From positions 15,765 to 58,484 of the forward strand of contig SGPL01000169.1 in NCBI GenBank assembly GCA_004802705.1: a stretch of DNA of 42,720 bases, written 5' to 3'. This DNA comes from Bondarzewia mesenterica (lineage: Eukaryota > Basidiomycota > Agaricomycetes > Russulales > Bondarzewiaceae). The position numbers and the translations under genes are program-made. Shown one piece after another: positions 22,693-36,899 of this stretch. Under the pieces are notes generated by a model, which was given only the letters and a program-made list of their open reading frames with translations, made no database searches and was not told where the DNA came from. The number at the start of each line of letters is the position of its first letter. Position 1 is the stretch's first letter.

Positions 22693-24397
22693 ATGTCCTC
22701 AGTTGAACCTTCTTCGCACAAGTATCGTGTGCAGGATTCGCCAAAAACGGAGCTGAGTATCGCTACAACGTCAAACGATCGTTCAGATATCGACGTCTTA
22801 CCGATTTATAGGCGGACGACCCGCAGTAGCAGTCGTAAATCTAGAAGGACAGATCATCTACCCTCGGCTTCAAGAATAGCGAAACGACCTTTCCCTGGCC
22901 TATCTGATGACGAAGGTGACAAGCCCCCTACTCCAGAAGGCTCCCCCTATTTTCCACGGAGTGGTACTAGCAACAGGAGTTTGTCCGTTACGCAATTAGC
23001 TCACCACATTCTGAGTGGCGGGTCTATGCACGACGGTCGAAAACAGCAGGGCGGAACCAAAGCCAAAGCTAAGGCTGTGACCAAAGAACTGGATCCTAAT
23101 GACGGGCGATGTCTCCTTACCGGAAGTCTGGGATCAGAAACGGCAATTGAGGTGTGCCATCTCATTGCACAGGCAGACGTGCACAAGGATTATTTGGTGA
23201 ATTTTTCTTCTTCCAGTGGGGAACAACATATCCTAACTGAATCAAGATGACCAAGCTAGAATATGCATGGGGCTTGAAGTATAGGAAGTTGAACCTGGAT
23301 GAGCCGAGAAATCTTCTACATCGTATGTTTTGCATCTTCATGATCCTTCCTTCACGTCCTCACTATCTTGTGAAGTTCGTAGTGACTGGCATAGGCTCTT
23401 CGACAATGAACGCTGGGCGTTGCTTCCTAGTCGAAACGTCGTTAATCACATCTCTCTCAATCATAAACCGGGTCAAGATATACGCAGGGTAAGCGATCAG
23501 AATTTAATGCTCGCCGACAACTCACTGATTGGGGAGCAGCTGTATGATAATCAGAAATTTTTCGAATATCATCTGCTGCCACTTTCTCCACAAATTGCCG
23601 AGATCTGTCGCTTTGACTGGCACAACAAGGCCCAAAAACTTCATACATGCTACACATATCCGTTCGATAAATTTCCCGTCCTTCAATCGCACGTTGAGCC
23701 CCATTTCGTCATATGGAATACGGGCCAAAAACTAGCGACGCTTGGTGAGACAAGAATGCCAGGCATTGCCTTGGAGGTTGGATCCCGAACCCCCGGATGC
23801 GGAGAGGCGGATACGACGTACCTCCTTATCGCATTGATAGAGCTGTACCAATTTTGGAGTGGCTTGGACGTGCCACCCAAATTCAAGGGCGATGTCCATG
23901 ACGGAGGGAAGGATGTTGGCGGAGGGAAGGATGGGCACGGAGGCGGCGGAGGCGGCGGCAAGGGTCCCTCTAACCGGAAAAGACGTGACCCCCCTCGATC
24001 TGATCACCCACAAGGATCTAATAAGGCTTCAAAACGCGGCGCAGGCTCTCATCCCGCTGGGAGCAGAAACAATGGAGACGCCAGGACTGCTACAAGTCCG
24101 TCTTCGGCTGGAACCCCCGGCACTCTCGTTAACGTCGAGTCAGTCGACGGTCTGACAAAATCAAGCCGTGCCCGGGAAGTGTTTAATAAAGCGTGCGACG
24201 TAGCATCGCGCATGCTGCAAAAATGCGTTCTGGCTAGGTTTAGGGACCATGATCTAAAGCGGCCGAAGGGACAAGGCGGGACGCCTTCCAGTCTGAACTC
24301 ATATCTGGACTTTGATACGATCGCAATGCGATCACGGACCGTTGAACGGTCTGTCTCGGATTCGTGCCTACAGATGAAGTCGCGGACGGTTTGGTAA
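22693..24397 (+). CDS. HNH_2-type putative endonuclease, array copy B (all three H-N-H residues present)
   Basis: The start is MSSVEPSSHKYR. Exons are 22693-23196, 23247-23322 and 23376-24397; all joins are in phase. The first ~135 residues are Ser/Arg/Lys-rich and disordered. The HNH domain (PF13391-like) follows: GRCLLTGSLGSETAIEVCHLI (His 1), KLEYAWGLKYRKLNLDEPRNLLHL (Asn), SDWHRLFDNERWALLPS (His 2). Such domains cut DNA using one metal ion. The FFEYHLLPL and HVEPHFVIWNTGQKL blocks are shared with copies A, C and D. A Gly-rich hinge (near 23935-23965) leads to a basic segment (SNRKRRDPPRSD) and a tail. A further 51-nt stretch just after IRR begins GTAAGC and ends GAGCAG. It lies exactly where copy A has an intron and is a multiple of three, so it may be spliced or retained. 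The best candidate for an active member; its biological role is unknown. Confidence 0.82.
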
Positions 24398-24754
24398 AGG
24401 CAAAAGTTACTAGATTGAACAACTTACTATACCCCTCACCATTCTTCCAGATGCCTATTACTTACAGCGTTTGCTACACCGTTCAAGTTGGAAAGAAATA
24501 GGGCGGGAACAGAAAGTATTTTCTCAGCGACGTTGCATGACTTGAGTCCAAAATTGGTGAATAAACTCTTTTGACTTGGGCCGTCACCATTCGACATTAA
24601 ACTCAAGCGGTCATACGGTATTAAGTACATTGTTCTAACTTCTGGTGAGTGCCACGTTCCTGTGCGTTCTCCCCAAATTTCTGTCTCCTAATATACTTTT
24701 CTTTCATCACAATCATCTGATTCATTCGCTCTCTCTCTATAACATTGATTCTGA
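24398..24754. other. Intergenic between HNH copies B and C
   Basis: No gene recognised. The minus-strand open frames here are short and lack resemblance to any family. The sequence is AT-richer than the flanking exons. Confidence 0.45.
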
Positions 24755-26192
24755 ATGGCCCTCGATGATCACAGTGACCGCGGTTCTCTGAACAACAATA
24801 CGGAGCAACCAAGCCCTATCGGAAGTCAGATTTGGTCAGAGAGAGAGGTCGATCGGACTGCACATGTAGTACGTCGTCAACGGACGTCTCATCTCATGCA
24901 GTTTCATTGACACAAAATTTTCTTGAAGCCTCTTCAAATACTGAAAATTGCTCTCATGCCACCTGCATACTGAACCTGCACCTTCGAATGCTGGGCGCTC
25001 CCTTCGAATGCGCATGATTGCTACGGACATACAAATGGGACCATGTTGTCTACTGAACGAGCATCTCTGGCGCAATAATACTTTGGTAGGATTGCTCGGC
25101 CATTCTAACAGTTTGATTCGACTTATTTTTTGGAGATAGCTTGAGACAGCGCGCATGGATGATGAAGTACGATTCGCTCGAATTGGACACCGAGTCAAAC
25201 AAGATATACCGTAGGGACATCGATACGCTCTCTGTTTGCGTCCTGCTCATTCCTTTCACTCAGTCTGCCGAGAGTGGCTCGACTGTTTGAAAGTGGAAGA
25301 TAGCTGCTACTCCCGCCTTTGGAATCGTTGAGGAAGGTACGGTGTCACTATGCACGCCTTGCATCAGCGGAAGCTGAAGGGGGAGAAACTGGATAAAAGA
25401 CACATTGACGAGTAGTTTCGAATACCGGCTTGTGCCAATAGACACCGATGTCCTCGCCGTCCTTCGCATCGATCAGCCAGATGGATCCGGTGAATCTGGT
25501 GCTGCTCTCACTGACGAATCGAGGACGACTTGCTATTTGTACACCTTCACCACGTTACTCGTCCTTGTCTCACGCGCCAAACCCCACTTTGTCATCCGTG
25601 ATGGAGGTCCGGAGCTGGCATATAAATTTGTTACGCGGGTGGCTCCAATCTTGTGCTTTATGCTAGGGGTATCCCGATGCGAAGGCGTGTTGACGCTCGA
25701 AAGCATGCAATCCTTTTATGGCGCCTGGTCTGGGGTACCAGCCCCTTCAGGATTCGCATCATCATCTCGGACTATTCGCCCACTGCCTCCTCTACCATCA
25801 CGTTCGACCCTCTCGAGAAAGCGTCGCAGAGATCCTGATTCTTGCAGCGGAGCATGTTTCAACAGCAATTTCGATTGGGCGCGCACTTGTTGTAGACATC
25901 ACAAAGTCGCTGCCGTTCTCTCGGAAGTCAGCGACACCGAATCCAATGACGCCGATTTCGTTGACTCGAAAGTGGAGAACAGCTTGTCAGGACATGCATC
26001 TCCGATGACTCGAGTGGCAAATGCTCGCCTAGACTGTACCGTGAAGACTTATACAAGGACGTTGTGAATTGGATGTCAGTGTGCATGAAGGAGTTTCGGA
26101 GGCGAGGACGTACGACCTCTCGAGTAATCAAGGACAGGCAACTAGGGAACTACAATTTCGAACGAAAGCGAAAGGTATGGCAGATCGAATAG
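24755..26192 (+). pseudogene. HNH_2-like array copy C, broken sister of copy A
   Basis: Homology to copy A runs the whole length: a MALDDHSDRGSL-type start, ATDIQMGPCCLLNEHLW against copy A's ATEAPVEPYHLLSEYHW (first His replaced by Cys), MMKYDSLELDTESNKIY and SFEYRLVPIDTDVLAVL. Then come the same basic motif (STLSRKRRR) and Cys element (CSGACFNSNFDWARTCC), and the tail YREDLYKDVVNWMS ending at a TAG (26190-26192). Defects are plain. A one-base deletion lies before LFESGR. A TAG at 25301-25303 replaces the Trp that copy A has in GRWLLLP. The frame shifts again near 26020-26045. The corresponding introns are still recognisable. It is a duplicate of copy A after that copy had already lost its last His. 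Confidence 0.8.
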
Positions 26193-26609
26193 CATCCCTC
26201 CTTGACAGTGGAGGCGAAGCGCTTACTCCACTTCGACTGAAGAAACCTTTATTCTGACAATGAATCTCAGGCCAAGACGTCGCAGGTCCCGCACGGCGAT
26301 CGTGGGTGCTTCAATCTCTCCTACCATTGATATATAGTAATGCCTCATTACTTGAGAAAAAGAGCCCGGGTACCTGAAAACGGAGTGGCTGGAGTCAGCG
26401 CTCTGAGTCCGAAACGTTGAGCGCTGAGCCAGCGTGCTCGGTTCGTTGGTCCAGAACTTTGACAACGTGCTTATTTCTACTGATCATGCATATGAGTTGT
26501 ATCTCGGCTGACAGCGAGTGTAGGTCCGAGTACCATCGTTCAACTATCGCAGCTTGTCCCAAACTCGAGAACGTCTTTCAGCGCGATTCTCATCTTTTTG
26601 TCAACAGCC
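26193..26609. other. Intergenic between copy C and the O-methyltransferase
   Basis: Contains the upstream region of the methyltransferase gene. No gene and no clear core promoter element were recognised. Confidence 0.4.
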
Positions 26610-28537
26610 ATGGATATGCGCAAAGATGACCTTTATAGTCTTCTCTCCCTCATTAACAAGGCAACGGAGGATGCTATCCATCAGTATGAGATCGCCGGAT
26701 GCGACATACCCTCTCTTGATGCACAAGCACATCTCCCACAGAATGATATTCCGCTCAGGAGGGCTCTTCGCCTCCTCGAGGGCGCATGCTTCCAGCTGTG
26801 CACTACTCTTTCACCCCCTGAACTCATCATATTCAACGTCGGTAATGTCTCGCATCGTTTTATCTGTTGAATGAGTTGAATTCTTGCTTTGCAGCGCTCT
26901 TTAGAACCGGTTGAGTCAGCCTGCCTACGGATCGCAATTAACGCAAAGATTGCCGACGTACTGTACGACCACCATGAAGGACTTCACGTCCGAGAAATAT
27001 CCCGCGAGACGAGCATCGAGCAAGGAAAGCTGCTGAAGGTCATGCGCAACCTCGCGGCCAAACATTGCTTCCGCGAAGGTGCGTCAATGATGCGCCCTTA
27101 TGCCATCCACCTTCTTATCTTGCTCCTGCCAGTTGCTCCCGATGTCTTTGGGAACAATCGCATTTCGCTAGTCCTTGTCCACGATAGTCCGATGGCGGTT
27201 CTGACCTCATTGATGATGGAAGACTTGAATAAATTCGCCGTCACAAACTTCTACGATGCGCTGGTCGACCCCGAGTACGGTCATTCCTATGACTCTCATC
27301 GGACAGCTTTCGGATACGGTATCCGGGAAGAAATGCCAAATGCCACTCTGTTCCAATGGCTGCAGCATCACGTATGTTACCGCTTTCCACTGGAGCCGGG
27401 GGCCTCACTGACGTCAATTCAACAGCCAGAGTCGAAAGAGGTAGGCTTACCGCGTAAGGAGTTGAACAGTCTCTAAACTCACTTGCGTGGTTTAGCGCTT
27501 CCACCGTGGAATGATAGGGATGGGATTAATAACCGACTGTCAAGTGGTTATTGAACGTGAGCTTGGAATCCGCTACTGTTATTCTTGCCGCTGATTCCGC
27601 GTCATGCGCCAGAGCTTCCTTGGGGTGATCTTCATGATGGGGCCACAATCTGCGACGTGGGCAGTGGTATTGGTCTCGTGATGAGCGGGCTCGCGAAACG
27701 TTATCCCCATGTCCACCTCACACTTCAAGACCTCGCATCCGTGGTGGGGCAGGCCCGTTCGGTTCGTATTCACTTTACGATCCAGTCCTTGGACGTCCAT
27801 TACTTAAATCACCTCTTAGCATTGGGAGTCGGAGCACCTTGAATTTATCAAGGACAAACGTGTGGATTTTGTCCCGCTCGATTTCCTGAAGGATCCGCCT
27901 GTCAAAAATCAAGATATCTACTTCGTAGAAAAACTCTTATGTAGTCGCGCTTTAGAACTCGGCTGATGGATACGTAGATTCGGCAAGTCATCCACAACTG
28001 GCCTGACCACGATTGCGTTACTATCTTGAAGCATGTTCGGGAAGCCATGAAAGAGAGCAGCCGGGTTCTCATTCGTGCATAACTTCTTTCTTTCTTGTTT
28101 TTGTTTTCTCTCCTTATTCCTGGCGACGCACTCACCTTCCTTTCCCTGTATTTGCAGATGAGTACGTTATGCAACCCAACGCGGTCGGTCTGCGAAGTCA
28201 GGACGAGAATGACAGCGGAGTAAATACAGTGAGTTCGGAGGCTAAAGTGTTCAACTTGTTTGAACTGTCATTCCAGGCACCAAAACCACTCCTTCCCAGT
28301 TATGGCTATGGACGCTCTCGAGCCTACCTACAAGACGTGAACATGCACATGTTGACGAACGCGGGCGAACGGACTCTGGATGAATTCATAGAGCTAGGGT
28401 AGGTCATCCTCTCATATACTGTCGAAGCATCATTGAAATAAGACGCTGTCCGTTATAGGAACAAGGCGGGCTTACGATTTGTTAAAACTTGGGACTTTGT
28501 GGAGACGAGCTGCGTCGAGTTTGCATTGAAGACATGA
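26610..28537 (+). CDS. SAM-dependent O-methyltransferase (PF00891-like), about eleven exons
   Basis: Transfers a methyl group from S-adenosylmethionine to a hydroxyl of a small molecule, often an aromatic secondary metabolite. The ATG at 26610 (MDMRKDDLYSLL) opens exon 1, 26610-26837. Exon 2 begins at 26895 (RSLEPVESACLRIAINAKIAD), the dimerisation/winged-helix part. Later come APDVFGNNRISLVLVHDSP, DPEYGHSY and RFHRGMIGMGLITDC. The SAM-binding motif follows as LHDGATICDVGSGIGLV. Then EFIKDKRVDFVPLDFLKD, IRQVIHNWPDHDCVTILKHV (with the conserved HxWPD), SRVLIHEYVMQP, PLLPSYGYGRSRAYLQDVNM, GERTLDEFIELG and AGLRFVKTWDF. It ends at TGA 28535-28537. Every splice join that I tried keeps the frame and no internal stop remains, so the gene looks functional. 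The single-frame open stretches alone make it look broken, which is misleading. It sits inside the HNH array. Confidence 0.85.
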
Positions 28538-28830
28538 ACCGACGTAACTGACTTCCCTTGGGTCTACATAAACCAAGTGCAGTTTGGGTATCAAGTCTGA
28601 CGGTGTTCATAACAAGCCAGTGACAGATGAAATCCGTTCAGTTCTATTTTGTAAATATCAGTAACTCCTTCAATATTTGACAGATCTTTTCGAACTCGTG
28701 ATGTGGGAAGGCGAAGTTGTAAGTTATACAAGCCCATTACAGCCATTGCCCTAGAGACTGAAACCGGCGAACTATCTATTACGGCTCCCGTATTTTGGCT
28801 ATTGAATACTTATGTCACATTCCCTTCTAG
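28538..28830. other. Spacer with decayed 5' part of HNH copy D
   Basis: This stretch lies where the earlier exons of copy D should be. I could not read the N-terminal HNH segment here. Only the acceptor (TTCTAG) at its end corresponds to copy A's last intron. Either deletion or strong decay is possible. Confidence 0.4.
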
Positions 28831-29232
28831 GTGTATAACGAAGCCCAATTTTTTGAATACTGATCAGTACTGTTAGACACAGACCTCCTTGAGATCGACC
28901 AGCCAGTACTGCTATATCCGTGCCGGACCACTCTGTTCCTACAAGTATCAGCGACTCATCACTTGTATTCCTTTCATATGTTGCTCTTCCTCATCTTTGT
29001 CAATGTCATCTGCGATATACGTCGAAAGCTGGTCAACAAACACAAGTGGCCACTCGTTTGGCGTATGTCTTCAATCTGCAGGATATCTCTAAACGAAGGT
29101 GTATATATGTTCGAGATCATGCATCAACTGTACGAGGCGAGGCCTAGCGAGGATGCGCCTCCGTTAAGATGTTTATATCCACACGACGATGAAAAACAGG
29201 TCTTCCAACCTCTCGTGAAAATGGCAAAATAA
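28831..29232 (+). pseudogene. HNH_2-like array copy D, 3' remnant only
   Basis: Immediately after a preserved splice acceptor the sequence reads VYNEAQFFEY, matching copy A's VYDGAETFEY and copy B's LYDNQKFFEY at the start of the last exon. The next codon is TGA (28861-28863) where copy A has CGA. Further on, after a frame change, VICDIRRKLVNKHKWPLVW followed by MSSICRISLNEGVYMFE follows copy A's VICDGGPKLFNKRSWPLAP and SSICGVPFKEAVCTLE closely. The remnant ends at a TAA (29230-29232), before the basic and Cys-rich region. It is a truncated, non-functional copy, separated from copy C by the methyltransferase gene. Confidence 0.72.
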
Positions 29233-29238
29233 TGGCCT

Positions 29239-29978
29239 TCAAGAACCCGCGCGGACCAAGAAAAAGTTCGCGCCGATTAATTTTAGCCCGTGTCGCTCTC
29301 CAAATTGCACTGCGTTCCACTTCCTCCTTTCTTCCAATGCTACACCGTGTTCTGGAGCATCTCTAGGAATGGTGAAACCCTGTTCAGATGACGGCTCTTG
29401 GAAGAGAAGAAAGGCTAATTTGATCAAGTCAGATTCATTCCTTCCACCTTGAACAAAGGCAAACTTCACGCACTATATCTGTGAAGACCCGATGCTGAGC
29501 GTGGTCCAGGAGGACGATACGGTGTAGTAGACGGGTGCGTGTGCAGAGCCACGACATTGGCAGTCTTGAGATCGCCTTCCAAGGGCGCCTTCAACCCGGT
29601 AATCTAATTATTATATAGTATTCACCACTGAATCGTAATATAAGGAAGCTGTCGACTCACCACCCAATGCCGAAATTGCCTATATATTGGCTCCTTACGT
29701 GTAGGCGCGTCGGGATCGAGCATGACGAGGGTATACGACAAATCCCCCTTCGCATCTCCTGTACTATCCGCCTGCTCAACCGCCACGTTCATTGGCGTCA
29801 GCACGATTTCCGGCTCATCCGCGGTATCTGCTACTGTCAATTCATTTCCGAGCATCACCTCTTTCCCCGTGGGATAGATCACGGAGAACAAAAGGGAGGG
29901 CTGGAATGTCTCAGGAATGACTTCAGGAATGAGACTTTCGCGTTTGAGAGCTTCAATGACCGACGATATGGGGTCCAT
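29239..29978 (-). CDS. PEBP-family protein (phosphatidylethanolamine-binding / carboxypeptidase Y inhibitor-like), 207 aa
   Basis: Small cytosolic proteins of this family bind anionic ligands such as phospholipid head groups. The yeast relative TFS1 inhibits carboxypeptidase Y and Ras-GAP. Three exons: 29661-29978, 29474-29603 and 29239-29414. The start is MDPISSVIEALKRESLIPEV. The signature is clear: YTLVMLDPDAPTRKEPIYRQ (DPDxP) and RQFRHWV. Then come ITGLKAPLEG, PYRPPGPRSASGLHRYTFLL (GxHRY) and RRKWNAVQFGERHGL with GANFFLVRAGS at the end. The length is normal for the family and no signal peptide is seen. An in-frame upstream ATG at 30122 would add a low-quality extension; I reject it because family members begin at MDP. 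It converges on HNH remnant D with 6 bases between the two ends. Confidence 0.9.
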
Positions 29979-30800
29979 GGGATTGTACACTGTCGTGCTA
30001 GAAGAGTGATAGCAAGAGTGAGAACAGGGAAACAGTGGGTACTGACGACGACACTTTACGGCGGAGCCTTGTGCACCCCGGGCCGGTGTCGGCCCCTTAG
30101 TAGGTGATCTAGATAAGCCCAAATCCCAATATGCGCCTACTTACGCTGCGGGCGACTGAATTCAAAAGATACAGGGGGCATATCAGATTTCAGAAGTTGA
30201 AGACGCAAACCCATGGCCGGTAAGTATGTCAGAATGGGAATCCTAAAAGATCTGAACTCTGGACAATAGACAGGCAAAAACAACGTACTTCGAGATCTTG
30301 TCAGGGAGGGTCATCTCGTTTGCCGTGCCATGCCTTCATCACCCTCCACATCGCTATACAACACCATTCTCTTCCCCAGTATCGCTGCATCTGATTCTCG
30401 CAGTCCAGGCGCTCCGTTGGCATCAGAACCCACCGAAGCAGCTGCATCCTGCACCCCCAGGCCCCAGGACAGGGATGATTGAACAATTTACAGAGGTGGA
30501 GAGACATACCTACCTCTCATGAGCTACCACAGCACCAACGATGCCTTCAACTTGTTGAGTCCATTGTATGGAGGAGGGGCCACCAGAAGCGGGAGTGCAA
30601 ATGAGAGGAAGTGGGAAAGCACAGCGGTGACGGCGGGCCGTGCTTTCCTTTGGAAACTGTGCGGCATATGCAGCTATTATTTTGCATAGCTCCAGCACGA
30701 GTGCAAGGGTCTGGCTTCGCGAATGTCCAAAGATCGTGCAAACACCGTGCGATTCTCTCCATAGTATATCTGGATTTACACGATCGGACATGCGCACCAC
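29979..30800. other. Region between PEBP and GH13 genes; possible small spliced minus-strand gene
   Basis: A minus-strand chain of short exons can be read at about 30060-30330: MTLPDKISK joined to IPILTYLPAMGLRLQLLKSD and a short end, with consensus GTAAGT/GTACG donors. Another protein-like stretch, DAAASVGSDANGAPGLRESD, lies at about 30330-30450, and a 96-residue open frame at 30510-30800. None matches a family I know, and the frames are inconsistent with one another. I leave this as an unresolved candidate. Confidence 0.2.
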
Positions 30801-34136
<3,336 letters not shown>

Positions 34137-35796
34137 ATGGTTCAGAATAGTATAGCCTCCATTTGCATTGCGGTAGCCCTCGCGCACAGTACGCTAGGCT
34201 GTGTGGCCACTGGCATTATTGATTTCGATCGCGCATTGCCATCCCAAGCAGTGGTACGCCATTAGTTCTCCAGCTGATCATCACAGAATCATAAAGATTG
34301 CTGATGCTCCTGTCTGAATCTATAGTTCATAAGTCCTCTTGCTCACACTGTCTTAGGAGTCGATGGAAATTTCCGAAATAATTCTTTCACAGAGTTTTTC
34401 AACCCTACCTGCACCAAACCGCCATTTTTCCAAGTTTTCGATGCATCATTCTTATCCATTCTTGGATCCAATGCTAGCATTCGAGCCATTGCCTCGAATT
34501 CGACCTTCGCGTTCGCTCATGAAGCACCAATCTGGAATCCTAGCACTGATGACATATTCTTCGCGAGCAACGACGGCGGCCCCTTAGGGAACAGCGACAT
34601 CGACCATAGTAACTTAGTTGGCAAAATCAGTCTCCTGGAAGCTGCTCAAGCCATAGAGTCTTCTGGGGATTCCACAAGCTCGATAAATGTAAACGTTACG
34701 GAGGTAACCCAATTCACTCCCGTCGAAGAATTGACGATTGAATATCACTCGTAATCCATCAGCTCAATCTTCCGGACACGATTCAAATGACGAATGGTGG
34801 CACTGGACCGTATCGCGGGAATCTGTTGTTGATCACATCAGGACGAGGTCAACGTCCTCCCTCTATTGCCCTTGTCAACCCACAGGAGCCCCACAATGCT
34901 ACCGTTCTGCTCGATAATTTCTTTGGACGGCAGTTCAACTCGTTAAATGATATTAAGGTGCACCCCACCAGTGGAAAATTCTTCTTCACCGACGTAATGT
35001 GAGTAGAACATTTTTATACATCTGCGCGCCCAAGCCCAAGAAGAAAAAATGACTGCTCACATCGGCCACCAGTTATGGATGGTTGAATCACTTTCGCCCT
35101 GAGCCTCTGATGCCCAGTCAAGTGTATCGTTTCGATCCAGATACGGGAGCAGTTCGTGTCGTTGCAGACGGATTCGACAAGTGCAACGGTATTGCCTTCA
35201 CCAAAGATGGTCAGACCGCATACGTGTACGTAGCATGTTCCCTCGAGATCTCACAAAGCATGTGGGCAATCTGTGATGAGCAATCTCATCCCCATTTTCT
35301 TTTTAATTCTTCAGCACAGATACAGGTTCTTCTGGCGGCTTCCTCGGGAATAATCAGACTACGCCTGCTACGATGTGAGTGAAGACATCCTGCCTAACCA
35401 TGCCTCATAAGTTCTCAAAGTCATTTCTAGATATCAGTTTGACGTCGACCCGAAGACTGAAGCATTCTTGAACCGTCGCGTCTTTGCGTACGTAGATACC
35501 GGTGTACCCGACGGTATTCAAGTCGACATCGACGGCAACGTCTACTCAGGATGCGGAGACGGAGTACAGGTGTGTGTTACAGCTGCACCCCGCACTCTGC
35601 CGTGTAATTGAAATTGGATATTCGCCATGTCAAGGTTTGGAACGCTGAGGGCACGTTATTGGGGAAGGTTTTCCTCGGTACGACATCCGCCAACATGGTG
35701 TTCGCGGGAAAAGGAAAGCTCGTTATCATGGCGGAGACAGCAATATACTTGGCCCAGATTACTGCGGAAGGCATGGATCTGGCAGCATTTTCTTAA
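34137..35796 (+). CDS. Secreted SMP-30/gluconolactonase-like beta-propeller protein
   Basis: Members of this fold are lactone hydrolases or related esterases that use a divalent metal. The first exon starts at 34137 and encodes a likely signal peptide (MVQNSIASICIAVALAHSTLG). The mature part follows: GNFRNNSFTEFFNPT, FFQVFDASFLSILGSNASIR, FAFAHEAPIW (metal-ligand Glu), FFASNDGG, MTNGGTGPYRGNLLLITSGRG and NDIKVHPTSGKFFFTDV (Asn/Asp ligands). Later come YGWLNHFRPEPLMPSQVYRF, CNGIAFTKDGQTAYV, DGIQVDIDGNVYSGCGDGVQ (Asp-Gly-Asn of the propeller) and a last exon VWNAEGTLLGKVFLGTTSAN ending at 35796. Seven exons join cleanly with the phases checked. Several Asn-x-Ser/Thr sites fit a secreted glycoprotein. 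The substrate is not known. Confidence 0.87.
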
Positions 35797-36723
35797 AGAG
35801 TCAGCTGGAAACGGGGCCCGGATTATTTGGCGGCAACTCTGATTTGCGGTCGAGATGCGCTTAGTATATACTGCGAGATAACTCGACAATCTGAGCATGA
35901 TGATTTCAACCCGAGTGTAACGCCCTCAGTAGGTCTCTCGAGTACGAGTATGCATTCGTTCGTTCAAGAGCTACTCGCTAACGCCATTTGAGTTGGCTTC
36001 CAAGCCTCTAAAAGCCTTCTACTTCCAGCTTTTTTGAATGCTTGAGCTCTCATAGATCCCGCACTCCAGAAAGCAACGCACCCTTCATTCGATCTACGAC
36101 GTCAGGTGGGTAATGTGAATGGCCTTGTGAAATCGAACAGAACGGATCGGCGAAGAGGAAGCACGAAAGTAAAAGTCAACAAGCCCCGCACATTGAAGGT
36201 CAAGAAGTAGAAATCGAAAAGTCAGTAACATTGGGAGCCCGGAATGGTTTTTTTTAATAACTCTTCATGAGAAGATGGAGAAAGATCAAAAAAAAGTCAG
36301 GTGGTGATTTTGAAATCAAAACATCATCAACCGTATGCCGAAGTGAAGGAAAAAGTGAAGTTAGCACAGCTAGTCTGTAAGACGTGAGGGGCATAGCGTC
36401 CTCAGCCCAGCAGCACCTGACGAAAGGTGGCAAGCTGGTGCCGCAGACGGTTGGCGTGATCATTCCTTATCAGCTGTTTCGTGAGTAGACGTCGTGCACA
36501 ATTGGAAAGCAGAAAAAGAGTCTGCACTCGAATTCGTGCGCTCGCGGAGTTATTCGTGAAGCAAGAGAATGAATCCAGATGTGGGGAGGGGGCATAGAAC
36601 GGTGTGCATAGCATAGTGTCCATCCGTGAGCATCGCTTGTTTAGGGAGGAATGCGAGAAGGCCGACGGTGGCAGGACAGAATTGAAACTTGAGACATTAT
36701 GGGTGACAGATGGAAGTGTTGAA
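35797..36723. other. Intergenic, left of the inverted repeat
   Basis: About 0.9 kb with no recognised gene. An A-rich stretch lies near 36240-36300. The minus-strand open frame 36402-36623 lacks family resemblance. The right border is the left arm of the inverted repeat. Confidence 0.45.
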
Positions 36724-36794
36724 GTGAGGCGTGTTTATGAGAAGGTATGCCATGTGATTTAGACACGGACGCTCTGTGGGAGCGCGTGCGAATT
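36724..36794 (+). repeat. Left arm of a ~70 bp inverted repeat (partial copy of exon/intron of the KEN-box gene)
   Basis: Matches the reverse complement of 38154-38224 with only four mismatches. It starts exactly at a splice donor (GTGAGGCG), spans an apparent intron (to TTTAG) and encodes DTDALWERVRI, against DTDALWARMRI in the other arm. Homology fades on both sides. It is a stray inverted duplicate of the 5' region of the neighbouring gene, and is followed by a stop in that frame. Confidence 0.8.
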
Positions 36795-36899
36795 CGGTCT
36801 TCCTTTGGGACGGGGACGACTCAAACGAAGTGACTCGGAAGGCCTATGGTGCAAACATGATCAATACATGCAAGCAGCAAGAAGAGGGACAGCGGGAAC

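Noticed and set aside
26610..28537. Idea that the O-methyltransferase is a pseudogene because single-frame stretches are interrupted
   Set aside because: Consensus GT-AG introns with matching phases remove every interruption and leave all family motifs in order.
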